Assembly (NCBI GenBank): GCA_029987245.1
Contig: DALTWG010000043.1
Span: forward strand, 1-16,010
DNA from: Methanocorpusculum sp.
GTDB taxonomy: Archaea; Halobacteriota; Methanomicrobia; Methanomicrobiales; Methanocorpusculaceae
Reading direction: 5' to 3'
Length of the DNA stretch: 16,010 nt
Position numbers and translations under genes: made by a program. The notes beneath the pieces are model-generated. The model made no database searches. It was not told where the DNA came from and was given only the letters and a program-made list of their open reading frames with translations. Below are positions 1-6,493 of the stretch, piece after piece. How positions within the stretch are numbered: the stretch's first letter is position 1; the number at the start of each line of letters is the position of its first letter.

Positions 1-1
1 C

Positions 2-24
2 TGCGTCACATGGCATGTGACGCA
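2..24. repeat. Perfect inverted repeat, 11-bp arms
   Basis: The arm TGCGTCACATG (2-12) is followed by one G and then its exact reverse complement CATGTGACGCA (14-24). As RNA it could fold as a 9-bp stem with a 5-base loop. It lies 62 bases beyond the stop codon of the minus-strand glycosylase gene. It could therefore be that gene's transcript end or a dimeric protein-binding site. No T-run is visible on the plus side, and the minus side runs off the window, so the role is undecided. Confidence 0.75.
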
Positions 25-84
25 ACCTGCCGCAACGTGGCGTAAACCTGCCGCACGCCGCATCAACCTGCCGCAAGACCGCGT
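24..84. repeat. Three ~20-bp tandem units sharing AACCTGCCGCA
   Basis: The 11-base core AACCTGCCGCA occurs exactly at 24-34, 45-55 and 65-75, with periods of 21 and 20 bases. The remaining 9-10 bases of each unit are GC-rich and only loosely alike. The first unit begins on the last two bases of the 2-24 inverted repeat. The array ends against the 3' end of the glycosylase gene. It may extend or have relatives to the left of the window, which I cannot see. Confidence 0.7.
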
Positions 85-85
85 T

Positions 86-925
86 TCACTCCCCCTTCTT
101 TACAATCTCCTCCCGTACTCCGAACAAATATTCCTGCGCATACCCCGCAAACCTTCCGAAATGCTCCCGTGCAAAACCCCCCGCCTTCTCATAAGAAAGC
201 CGGCTTTTGCCCCCCGCATACTTCGTTCGCAAAATCCGCTCAATCCACACATCCACTGGAACCGCCTCATACCGCTCAAACGAAAACAGCAGTACACAAT
301 CCGCTACCTTTGGACCAACCCCGCAAATTTCCATCAAAGCTTTTTTCGCCTCCTCATACGGCAGCGTTCCGACACGCTCTAAAAAATCCGACCCCGCACA
401 CCGCTTTGCAGCATCCGCAATATACACATCTCTATACCCCGTCCGGCACGCCCGGATATCCTCCGGCGAAGCCTCTGCAAGCGCCTCGGGTTTCGGGAAC
501 GCAAACCTCCCCCCGCCGACCGGAGACCCGAATTTCTCCGAAAGATTTTCAATACGATTCTGAATGCATGGAATATTTGCACACGACGAACAAATATACG
601 AAACAAGACACTCCCATTTCGGCTGGCGCAAAATCCGCAGACCCCGGCACCGCTCAATCGCCTGATGAATCAATGCATCCCGGTCGATATCTGCTAAAAT
701 CTCCTCCAGGTCAATGTCCAGAGCAAAATAGCGGACAACCTCCTCCTCCTCCGCCCCCGCGTAATACAACACATCCCCCTTCTGCCTCACCCGCCAGAGC
801 TTGCCATCAACCGGCGCAGACCAGATGTCCGCATCTCCCGGACGCCAGCGAAACGCCTGCCCGCACGTAAGCGAGAGCGAAAGATTGAACGGGATATTTT
901 CCAGAGAGAATTTCTTCATCTGCAT
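86..925 (-). CDS. ogg: 8-oxoguanine DNA glycosylase / AP lyase, OGG1 family
   Basis: This 279-residue protein is a base-excision-repair enzyme of the helix-hairpin-helix GPD superfamily. It should remove 8-oxoguanine opposite cytosine and nick the abasic site. GQAFRWR (22-28) matches the OGG1 N-terminal signature. The helix-hairpin-helix GVGPKVADC (202-210) carries the catalytic lysine K206, and VPVDVW (222-227) carries the catalytic aspartate D225. The segment NIPCIQNRIENLSEKFG (117-133) matches the OGG1 helix after the substrate-contact region. Family identity is inferred from these motifs and their order. The two-domain length fits OGG1 rather than the shorter Ogg2 type. A second methionine at residue 3 could be the true start. 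A TATA-like stretch about 20-27 bases upstream suggests a leaderless or nearly leaderless message. The gene is divergent from the ribosomal operon. Confidence 0.93.
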   Translation of the reverse strand: MQMKKFSLENIPFNLSLSLTCGQAFRWRPGDADIWSAPVDGKLWRVRQKGDVLYYAGAEEEEVVRYFALDIDLEEILADIDRDALIHQAIERCRGLRILRQPKWECLVSYICSSCANIPCIQNRIENLSEKFGSPVGGGRFAFPKPEALAEASPEDIRACRTGYRDVYIADAAKRCAGSDFLERVGTLPYEEAKKALMEICGVGPKVADCVLLFSFERYEAVPVDVWIERILRTKYAGGKSRLSYEKAGGFAREHFGRFAGYAQEYLFGVREEIVKKGE

Positions 926-942
926 ATACTATTGGGCGCCGC

Positions 943-952
943 AGAATAAATA
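943..952 (-). promoter_or_regulatory. Possible TATA box for the glycosylase gene
   Basis: On the minus strand this reads TTATTTATTC, an AT-rich stretch in otherwise GC-rich sequence. It lies about 20-27 bases before the glycosylase ATG, which fits the archaeal TATA-to-start distance for a leaderless transcript. There is no experimental support, and the match is weak. Confidence 0.35.
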
Positions 953-1004
953 ATCCGCCAAACCGCATTGCCCGCACTGCCCACCCCCGCCGGCGACCGT
1001 CATA

Positions 1005-1011
1005 TTTATAT
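1005..1011 (+). promoter_or_regulatory. TATA-like element upstream of the ribosomal operon
   Basis: TTTATAT at this site fits an archaeal TATA box. It would place a start site near 1030-1036, some 570 bases before rpl3. The sequence also reads as ATATAAA on the other strand, so direction is uncertain. For the divergent glycosylase gene the distance (about 80 bases) would be longer than for the nearer box at 943-952. Confidence 0.35.
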
Positions 1012-1129
1012 CCTCAGAGAACGAATAACATAGCGCCTTTTATTAGGCTGATCAGCACAATTCTGCTGTAATGTGGATATCCAGTTGGTACAAATACGAC
1101 TCATTTGGGCGACGATTTGTAATTGTGAA

Positions 1130-1158
1130 CATCTGAGCGGAAAAAACCGCGGCAGATG
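1130..1158 (+). other. Strong stem-loop in the rpl3 upstream region
   Basis: CATCTG (1130-1135) pairs with CAGATG (1153-1158). Inside it GCGG (1137-1140) pairs with CCGC (1147-1150), closed by a loop of six A. The asymmetric internal loop is one A against GG. It sits immediately before the palindromic TATA-like site at 1160-1175. It could be a transcript terminator or processing hairpin, or a regulatory structure if transcription starts at the 1005 box. Confidence 0.6.
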
Positions 1159-1159
1159 A

Positions 1160-1175
1160 AGACCTATATAGGTCT
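1160..1175 (+). promoter_or_regulatory. 16-bp perfect palindrome containing a TATA-like core
   Basis: AGACCTATATAGGTCT is a perfect 16-bp palindrome, and its centre CTATATAG resembles an archaeal TATA box. If used, transcription would start near 1190-1197, giving a leader of about 410 bases before rpl3. A palindrome that coincides with a TATA box could also bind a dimeric repressor. Both roles are inference. The palindrome itself is seen directly. Confidence 0.45.
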
Positions 1176-1602
1176 GATAAAACGCGCAGGGCCAACGTCA
1201 CACGATGTGCCCGTCCGGGAAATCGGAACGCGTTAATGTCAGGTTCTCTTTAAGCGAGACTTGGAAACAAAAGCTGTGAGACAACAGCGCGCAGAAAAAC
1301 TTCCTGCGTAATCGGGAAAGAACCACAAGGCAAGACGTTGCCGGTTCGAATCGGGATATCCAGAAAGGATTATCAAACACACCCGTCTTTCCATCTGCAG
1401 ACGCGAACGCGCAAAATATCTGCAGAACTGACAAGGTTAACGTCCCACAGGTCGATTTGCAAAACGCAAAGCCGGTGGTGAAAGAGCGGCTGTCACTTGA
1501 TGACAACCAGCAGAACGCAGTCAACACTTTACGGTACGCAAAGATTGCACGACATGCACGTACACGAAAGAACAGTTGACACATCAAAGGAATTGAAAAA
1601 AC

Positions 1603-2607
1603 ATGAGAACAGTGAGACCTAGAGCAGGTTCACTCGCATTCTATCCGAGAAAACGGGCGAAAGGATACGTACCAAAATACCAGTCCTGGCCCCAATACGA
1701 AGGACAGCCAATGCTTCAGGGCTTTGCCGGCTACAAAGCAGGCATGACCCACGTCATCATGATAGATGACCACAAAAAGAGCCCGACCGAAGGCAAAGAA
1801 ATTATGGTTCCGGTAACCGTAATCGAAATCCCGCCGATGTCGGTTGCAGCAATCCGTGTCTATGTCAAAGACACCTACGGCAAGCACCCGCTTACCGAAG
1901 TCTGGGCAGAAAACACCGAAGCACTTTGCGGAAGAATCACCAAAGCAAAAGTCAACAACGCTGCAAAAGCAACAGAGAAAATCAACGCAGCCATCAGCGA
2001 CGTCGTTGAAGTAATGGTCTTAATGTACACCAAACCCTCGGCACTCACCGGCGTTTCCCAGAAGGTCCCCGACCTCATGGAAATCCGCGTAGCAGGAGGA
2101 AGCATCGAAGACCGCTTCAAGTACGCACTCTCCATCCTTGGCACTGAAATCGACATGAACACCATCCTTGCAGAAGGCCAGTTCGCCGATATCACCGCAA
2201 TCACCAAAGGAAAAGGCTTCCAGGGCGCAGTAAAACGCTTTGGCATCACCCTGAGAAAGAGAAAGCACTCCAGAACCAAGAAAACCAGACACATCGGCAC
2301 ACTTGGTCCGTGGACTCCGCACCACGTCAGATGGCAGGTCCCGATGCCCGGTCAGACCGGTTTCCACCAGAGAACCGAGTTCAACAAACGCATCATTAAG
2401 ATCGGCACCAACCCGGACGAAATCAACCCCGCAGGAGGTTTCCTCCACTACGGTCTTGTCCGCGGCACCTACGTCTTAATCAAAGGCAGCATCCCGGGCC
2501 CGGCCACCCGCTTAGTCAGAATCCGGTCTGCAACCCGCATGGGACAGCAGAAGTCTGTACAGACACCGGTAGTCGAATTCGTCAGCATCCAGAGCAAACA
2601 GGGGTAA
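1603..2607 (+). CDS. rpl3: 50S ribosomal protein L3 (uL3)
   Basis: This 334-residue large-subunit protein reaches toward the peptidyl-transferase centre and binds 23S rRNA early in assembly. The archaeal-type N-terminus RPRAGSLAFYPRKRAK (5-20) and the segment TKGKGFQGAVKRFGI (201-215) are diagnostic. A very basic extension KRKHSRTKKTRH (219-230) and GPWTPHHVRWQVPMPGQTG (235-253) follow. The length is typical of archaeal and eukaryotic L3 and much longer than bacterial L3. The ATG at 1603 is preceded only by a weak purine stretch AAAGGAA about 11 bases upstream, unlike most genes in the array. It is the first gene of the operon, with rpl4 six bases downstream. Confidence 0.97.
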   Translation: MRTVRPRAGSLAFYPRKRAKGYVPKYQSWPQYEGQPMLQGFAGYKAGMTHVIMIDDHKKSPTEGKEIMVPVTVIEIPPMSVAAIRVYVKDTYGKHPLTEVWAENTEALCGRITKAKVNNAAKATEKINAAISDVVEVMVLMYTKPSALTGVSQKVPDLMEIRVAGGSIEDRFKYALSILGTEIDMNTILAEGQFADITAITKGKGFQGAVKRFGITLRKRKHSRTKKTRHIGTLGPWTPHHVRWQVPMPGQTGFHQRTEFNKRIIKIGTNPDEINPAGGFLHYGLVRGTYVLIKGSIPGPATRLVRIRSATRMGQQKSVQTPVVEFVSIQSKQG

Positions 2608-2613
2608 ACGAGC

Positions 2614-3357
2614 ATGAAAGCAAATGTAAAAGCAATTGACGGCTCAGTCTTACGCGAAATTGAGCTCCCGGCTGTCTTCGACGAAGAATACCGCCCGGAC
2701 CTCATTAAAAGAGCAGTACTTGCATTCCAGAGCAACCTCTACCAGCAGTACGGCGCAAACCCGTATGCAGGCATGAGAACCTCCGCAGAAGGCTGGGGTT
2801 CCAAGCGCGGCGAATCCAAGATTCCGCGTATCAAGAACGGAAGCCGCGGAGCAAAAGTACCGCAGACCAAAGGCGGACACCCGGCACACGCACCGAAAGC
2901 AGAAAAGATTCTCGTTGAGAAAATCAACAAGAAAGAGAAAGCAAAGGCAATCAGAAGCGCCATTGCAGCAACCGTCAACACCGAACTTGTCACCCTCAGA
3001 GGCCACAAATTCGAAGGCGAGGCAGCAATCGTTGTCGAAGACAAATTCGAGACTCTTGCAAAGACCGCAGAAGTCAAAAAAGCCCTTGCAGCACTCGGCC
3101 TTGCAGCAGACCTTGAGCGTGCAAAAGAATCCAGAAAGATTCGCGCAGGCCGCGGAAAGACCCGTGGACGCAAATACAAGCAGGCAAAATCCGTCCTTAT
3201 TGTCACTGTTGAGGACTTCCTCGCAGGCGCAAACATCGCCGGTGTTGACTGCGTAAAAGTTGACTCTCTCAACGCAAACGTACTTGCACCCGGATGCGAC
3301 GCAGGCAGACTCACCGTCTGGACTGAGGCAGCCGTCAAAAAACTCGGGGAGGCATAA
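2614..3357 (+). CDS. rpl4: 50S ribosomal protein L4 (uL4, archaeal L4/L1e)
   Basis: This 247-residue protein should line the polypeptide exit tunnel of the large subunit. The extended tunnel loop is recognisable at about residues 48-100, including GWGSKRGESKIPRIKNGSRG (60-79). The basic RAGRGKTRGRKYK (177-189) is the archaeal/eukaryotic L4 signature. The GGGGTAA that ends rpl3 supplies a ribosome-binding site. In many bacteria L4 represses its own operon. Whether that happens here is unknown, but the long region upstream of rpl3 would be the place to look. Confidence 0.97.
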   Translation: MKANVKAIDGSVLREIELPAVFDEEYRPDLIKRAVLAFQSNLYQQYGANPYAGMRTSAEGWGSKRGESKIPRIKNGSRGAKVPQTKGGHPAHAPKAEKILVEKINKKEKAKAIRSAIAATVNTELVTLRGHKFEGEAAIVVEDKFETLAKTAEVKKALAALGLAADLERAKESRKIRAGRGKTRGRKYKQAKSVLIVTVEDFLAGANIAGVDCVKVDSLNANVLAPGCDAGRLTVWTEAAVKKLGEA

Positions 3358-3360
3358 GAC

Positions 3361-3609
3361 ATGACTTTAGCACACCCGATTGTCAGTGAAAAGGCAATGG
3401 TTCTCTTAGAGAACGTGAACCAGCTTTCCTTCATCGTTGAAAAGGAAGCAACCAAGAACGACATCAAAGCCGCAATTGAGGGCACCTTCAACAAGAAGAT
3501 TGCAGCCATCAACACTATGATGACTAACAAAGGAACCAAGAAGGCAGTAATTACCTTCGTTGAGAAAAACGCAGCTGAAGAGATTCTCTCTCAGTTAGGA
3601 ATCGTGTAA
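3361..3609 (+). CDS. rpl23: 50S ribosomal protein L23 (uL23)
   Basis: This 82-residue protein binds 23S rRNA at the tunnel exit, where nascent-chain factors such as SRP dock. HPIVSEKAM (5-13) and VEKEATKNDIKAAIEGTFNK (26-45) match the short archaeal L23 family well. The length is the normal archaeal one, without the long N-terminal extension of eukaryotes. The start is set by GGGGAGG (3347-3353), eight bases before the ATG. Only three bases separate it from rpl4, so translational coupling is likely. Confidence 0.97.
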   Translation: MTLAHPIVSEKAMVLLENVNQLSFIVEKEATKNDIKAAIEGTFNKKIAAINTMMTNKGTKKAVITFVEKNAAEEILSQLGIV

Positions 3610-3620
3610 GGTGAGATAAA

Positions 3621-4352
3621 ATGGGACACAGAATCAGTACTCAGGCACGCGGAAAAGGCGGTTCAACCTACCGTGCACCATCACACCAGTATAAAGCAGA
3701 ACTCAAACACTTCGGCTCTGCAACCAAGACCGTCAAGGCAGTTGTTCTTGACATCGAACACGACCCGGCACGCCACACTCCGATTGCAGTCATCAAGATT
3801 ACCGAAGGCGAAGTCAAGACCGACGAAAAGAAACTTTACGCACTCATCACCGAGGGCGTTGGAATCAACCAGGAAATCGCCTGGGGTCCGGAGGCAAAAT
3901 TCGCAAACGGCAACACCTTACCGCTTAAAGCAATTCCTACCGGAGTTGCAGTCTGCAACATCGAGGCACGCCCGGGAGACGGCGGCAAATTTGTCCGTGC
4001 ATCCGGTGCAGAAGCAGTTGTTATCGGTAAAGCAGACGGTAAAGTCGGCGTCAAGATGCCTTCGGGAAAACCGAAATGGTTCAACGAGGACTGTCTTGCA
4101 ACCATCGGACTTGTCGCAGGCGGAGGCCGCGTTGACAAACCGATTCTCAAGGCAGGAAAACAGTATCACAAGATGCACTCCTCTGCAACCCGCTGGCCCA
4201 GAGTCCGCGGTGTCGCAATGAACGTTATCGACCACCCGTTCGGTGGTGGAGGACACCAGCATCCGGGTAAGCCAAAGACCTGTGCCCGCGGAACTTCTCC
4301 GGGTAAGAAGGTTGGACACATTGCAGCCCGCAGAACCGGTTGCCGGAGGTAA
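3621..4352 (+). CDS. rpl2: 50S ribosomal protein L2 (uL2)
   Basis: This 243-residue protein is needed for subunit joining and peptidyl-transferase function. The conserved C-terminal motif VRGVAMNVIDHPFGGGGHQH (195-214) contains the family histidines and the glycine-rich loop. The N-terminal GHRISTQARGKGGSTYRAP (2-20) is archaeal. The shorter length relative to bacterial L2 (about 275) is usual in archaea. The ribosome-binding site AAGGTGAGAT lies between rpl23 and the ATG. The last codons of rpl2 also provide the GGAGGT for rps19. Confidence 0.98.
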   Translation: MGHRISTQARGKGGSTYRAPSHQYKAELKHFGSATKTVKAVVLDIEHDPARHTPIAVIKITEGEVKTDEKKLYALITEGVGINQEIAWGPEAKFANGNTLPLKAIPTGVAVCNIEARPGDGGKFVRASGAEAVVIGKADGKVGVKMPSGKPKWFNEDCLATIGLVAGGGRVDKPILKAGKQYHKMHSSATRWPRVRGVAMNVIDHPFGGGGHQHPGKPKTCARGTSPGKKVGHIAARRTGCRR

Positions 4353-4357
4353 ATAAC

Positions 4358-4768
4358 ATGGCAAAGAAAACTACAAAGAGAATGCCAAAGCGGCGGGAAG
4401 AGTATACCTACCACGGATACAACCTCGAAGCTTTAAAGGCAATGTCCATGGAGGAGTTACTGCCGATTATGCCTACCGGTGCACGCAGAAAAGTTCTCCG
4501 CGGATTTACCCGTGATGAAGAAGACGTCCGTGCGAAAATCGCCGCAGGCGACCACGTAAGAACCCACGTACGTTCAATGATTATCCTTCCGGAAATGGTC
4601 GGCAAGACCGTTGCAATCTACACCGGCAAGGAATTCTTAGATGTCGAACTCCCGGTCGAGGGTGTTTTCCACTACTTTGGAGAATTCGCGTTAACCCGTA
4701 AGAAGGTTACCCACGGTTCTGCAGGTGTCGGTGCAACCAGATCGAGTAAGTATGTCCCGCTGAAGTGA
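4358..4768 (+). CDS. rps19: 30S ribosomal protein S19 (uS19)
   Basis: This 136-residue small-subunit head protein lies near the A-site finger contact with the large subunit. The central segment RTHVRSMIILPEMVGKTVAI (68-87) and the end TRSSKYVPLK match the archaeal S19 (S15 of eukaryotes) family. The ATG at 4358 was chosen because a perfect GGAGGT (4345-4350) lies eight bases upstream and the protein then begins in the usual way, MAKKTTKRMP. An in-frame TTG at 4340 would add six residues inside rpl2 with no ribosome-binding site. The stop overlaps a GTG of the next frame. Confidence 0.97.
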   Translation: MAKKTTKRMPKRREEYTYHGYNLEALKAMSMEELLPIMPTGARRKVLRGFTRDEEDVRAKIAAGDHVRTHVRSMIILPEMVGKTVAIYTGKEFLDVELPVEGVFHYFGEFALTRKKVTHGSAGVGATRSSKYVPLK

Positions 4769-4773
4769 TTATC

Positions 4774-5247
4774 ATGGCAAGAACAGGATACAGCAACCAG
4801 CTTACCGGCGACAACATCGCCCGTGCAAAGGCAAACGAGCTTTCATGCTCTCCTAAGCATGCAGTCGAAATTGCTCATCTCGTCCGCAACATGATGGCAG
4901 ATGACGCAGTCGCATACTTGGAACAGGTAGTCGCTCTCAAACGCGCCGTACCGTTCCACCGCTTTGCAAGAAACGTAGCCCACAAGAAGAGCTTAAACGG
5001 AAAGACCTTCGGCACCGCATCCGGAAGATACCCGGTCAAGGCAGCAGCAGAGTACATCCGCTTAATCAAATCCGCACAGAAGAATGCAGAATATGCAGGA
5101 CTTGCACCTGAAAAGATGGTTATTGTCCACGCAGCTGCAAACAAGGGACGCTGCATGAAAGCAATCTTCCCGCGTGCAATGGGCAGAGCAACGCCGAAAC
5201 ACAGAGACACGGTGAATGTAGAAATCATCCTCCGCGAGGTGCAGTAA
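4774..5247 (+). CDS. rpl22: 50S ribosomal protein L22 (uL22)
   Basis: This 157-residue protein has a beta-hairpin that reaches into the exit tunnel. MARTGYS at the start and the C-terminal run MGRATPKHRDTVNVEIILRE, with the preceding GRCMKAIFPRA, match archaeal L22 (L17 of eukaryotes). I prefer the ATG at 4774 over the in-frame GTG at 4765, which overlaps the rps19 stop. The GTGATT at 4765-4770 is more plausibly the ribosome-binding site. Only a few bases separate it from rps19. Confidence 0.96.
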   Translation: MARTGYSNQLTGDNIARAKANELSCSPKHAVEIAHLVRNMMADDAVAYLEQVVALKRAVPFHRFARNVAHKKSLNGKTFGTASGRYPVKAAAEYIRLIKSAQKNAEYAGLAPEKMVIVHAAANKGRCMKAIFPRAMGRATPKHRDTVNVEIILREVQ

Positions 5248-5248
5248 G

Positions 5249-5932
5249 ATGACCATTGAGAAGAAATTTGTAGCAGACGGTGTAAGAAAGGTCCGTGTGC
5301 AGAAATACCTTAACAGGGAACTCAAACGTGCAGGTTACGGAGGCATGGACATTGTCAGAACTCCGGTGGGCACCCAGGTCACCATCTTTGCAGAAAAACC
5401 GGGTCTTGTCATCGGTAAAGGCGGCAAACTTGTCCGTCAGATTACCACTGACTTAACCGGCGAGTTCGGCATCGATGCACCGCAGGTCGAGGTCCAGCAG
5501 GTCCCCAACCCGAGCTTAAACGCTCAGATTATGGCTGAAAGACTTGCAAACGCACTCGAACGCGGATGGTACTTCAGAAAGGCAGGAACTTCTGTTATCC
5601 GCCGTGTGATGGATGCAGGAGCTCTCGGCTGCGAGGTTATCATTGCAGGAAAATTAACCGGTGCACGCGCACGTGTACAGAAGTTTGTCGAGGGCTATAT
5701 CAAGCACTCCGGCGAACCGGCTGAGTCCGTTGTCGTTACCGGCTATGCAACCGCAGTGAAAAAACTCGGTATCATCGGTGTTCAGGTCAAGATTGTCCCG
5801 CCGGGAGCAGTCCTTCCGGACCACTTCGAAATCCGCGCTGATGCCAATCCGGCACCGGCGGAACAGGACGTTTTCGATGAGTTTGATGCAGAACTTGCAG
5901 CAGAACCCGACGTGCCTGTCCAGGAGAACTAA
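5249..5932 (+). CDS. rps3: 30S ribosomal protein S3 (uS3)
   Basis: This 227-residue protein sits at the mRNA entry channel of the small subunit. An N-terminal KH domain is visible, with VIGKGGK (54-60) carrying the GXXG loop. The C-terminal S3 domain follows, with KKLGIIGVQVKIVPPG (about residues 171-186). The last 27 residues form an acidic, proline/alanine-rich tail (APAEQDVFDEFDAE and onward). Such variable tails occur in some archaeal S3 proteins. GAGGTG just before the rpl22 stop supplies the ribosome-binding site, and one base separates the two genes. Confidence 0.97.
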   Translation: MTIEKKFVADGVRKVRVQKYLNRELKRAGYGGMDIVRTPVGTQVTIFAEKPGLVIGKGGKLVRQITTDLTGEFGIDAPQVEVQQVPNPSLNAQIMAERLANALERGWYFRKAGTSVIRRVMDAGALGCEVIIAGKLTGARARVQKFVEGYIKHSGEPAESVVVTGYATAVKKLGIIGVQVKIVPPGAVLPDHFEIRADANPAPAEQDVFDEFDAELAAEPDVPVQEN

Positions 5933-5934
5933 TC

Positions 5935-6141
5935 ATGGCAATCTTCAGAGCAAAAGAAATAGCCCAGTTTTCCGATGACGAATTAAAAGAGAACAAGGAA
6001 AAACTTGAACTCGAATTAATTCAGAACTACGGAAAAGTAAGCGCCGGCGGAGCGCCGGAAAACCCCGGAAAGATCCGGGAAGTTCGCAGAACTATCGCAC
6101 GCATTGCAACTGAGCAGAACAAGAGAAAGCAGCAGGCATAA
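5935..6141 (+). CDS. rpl29: 50S ribosomal protein L29 (uL29)
   Basis: This 68-residue two-helix protein sits near the tunnel exit beside L23 and contributes to the SRP docking platform. FRAKEIAQFSDDELKENKEK (4-23) and KIREVRRTIARIATEQNKRK (45-64) are typical. The internal segment YGKVSAGGAPENPGKIRE matches the archaeal inter-helix turn. It starts two bases after rps3. In many archaea a SUI1/aIF1 gene follows L29, but here rnp1 follows directly. Confidence 0.96.
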   Translation: MAIFRAKEIAQFSDDELKENKEKLELELIQNYGKVSAGGAPENPGKIREVRRTIARIATEQNKRKQQA

Positions 6142-6147
6142 GTCTAA

Positions 6148-6432
6148 ATGAGAAATCCGTCGAACATTCTCCGCCATGAATTAATCGGGCTTGAATGTTC
6201 GATTCTCTCATCACCGAACGCCTCCGATATAGGGATTTCTGGTCTCATCATCGATGAGACCAAAAACACCATCCGGGTACAGACAGCCAAAGGTATTAAG
6301 ACCTTTGAGAAACAATATAAGTTACTCCGGGTTACCCTTCCGGACGGCACAGCGGTGCAAATAGACGGCAATGCTTTGTCTAATTCGCCAGTGCGTCGCG
6401 TAAACATGCGCGTTAAGGGGGGACGGAATTAG
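6148..6432 (+). CDS. rnp1: Ribonuclease P protein component 1 (Rpp29/Pop4)
   Basis: This 94-residue protein is a subunit of archaeal RNase P, which trims the 5' leader from precursor tRNA. It is thought to support the specificity domain of the catalytic RNA together with Rpp21. The Sm-like beta-barrel signature is visible as LIGLECSILSSPNASDIGIS (12-31), then GLIIDETKNTIRVQT (32-46) and FRVTLPDG-type LLRVTLPDG (59-67). Its position between rpl29 and rps17 is the classical archaeal one. A 61-base gap follows, the longest inside the operon. No catalytic activity is expected from the protein alone. Confidence 0.94.
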   Translation: MRNPSNILRHELIGLECSILSSPNASDIGISGLIIDETKNTIRVQTAKGIKTFEKQYKLLRVTLPDGTAVQIDGNALSNSPVRRVNMRVKGGRN

Positions 6433-6452
6433 AACTTTCGTTCTCAATGTCA

Positions 6453-6476
6453 GCAGGTCAGTCCTAGGTGACCTGC
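6453..6476 (+). promoter_or_regulatory. 8-bp stem-loop in the rnp1-rps17 gap
   Basis: GCAGGTCA (6453-6460) pairs perfectly with TGACCTGC (6469-6476) around the 8-base loop GTCCTAGG. It lies in the only internal gap longer than 20 bases, 18 bases before the rps17 ATG, and leaves the GAGGGTTAG ribosome-binding region free. No T-run follows, so it is not a standard terminator. An RNA-processing site, a protein-binding operator or a translational control element are all possible. Confidence 0.6.
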
Positions 6477-6493
6477 CACGAGGGTTAGAAAAT

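Larger units (their letters stand above)
926..1602. other. 677-base gap: probable long leader or unassigned RNA
   Basis: No convincing protein gene lies here. Two promoter-like sites (around 1005 and 1163) point towards the ribosomal operon. From about 1035 to 1505 the plus strand holds many short potential stems: 1035-1048, 1053-1068, 1130-1158, 1160-1175, 1273-1288, 1289-1309, 1341-1354, 1358-1370, 1394-1426, 1456-1470, 1470-1491 and 1491-1505. Several abut one another. The strongest are 1130-1158 (6 + 4 bp with an A6 loop) and 1394-1426 (8 bp). A plus frame stays open from about 1281 to 1579 but has no ATG. I see no RNase P, SRP or tRNA consensus. A structured 5' leader of rpl3 or an independent RNA both fit. 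Confidence 0.5.

Noticed and set aside
24..84. CRISPR array
   Set aside because: The repeat core is only 11 bases and the intervening segments 9-10 bases, far shorter than CRISPR repeats and spacers, and no cas gene is present.
169..870. 233-codon plus-strand frame opposite the glycosylase gene
   Set aside because: It is the antisense of a well-supported gene, with Pro/Thr/His-rich low-complexity translation typical of shadow frames.
1336..1358. tRNA-like T-loop GGTTCGAATC
   Set aside because: The flanking bases form only a partial T-stem, and no acceptor, D-arm or anticodon arm can be drawn around it.
1198..1587. 129-codon open frame on the minus strand in the rpl3 upstream gap
   Set aside because: The translation is rich in Cys, Phe, Ser and Arg without any family pattern, has no promoter or ribosome-binding site, and lies opposite the other stop-poor plus frame. 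It looks like chance.
1030..1600. RNase P RNA or SRP RNA
   Set aside because: I looked for the conserved RNase P blocks (GAGGAAAGTC-like and ACAGAAA...GGCTTA) and the SRP helix-8 GGAAGG...AGCA motif and found neither on the plus strand.
4340..4357. Upstream TTG start for rps19
   Set aside because: It lies inside the rpl2 end and before the GGAGGT ribosome-binding site; the ATG at 4358 is correctly spaced.
4765..4773. Upstream GTG start for rpl22
   Set aside because: The GTGATT is better read as the ribosome-binding site, and family members start at MAR-.
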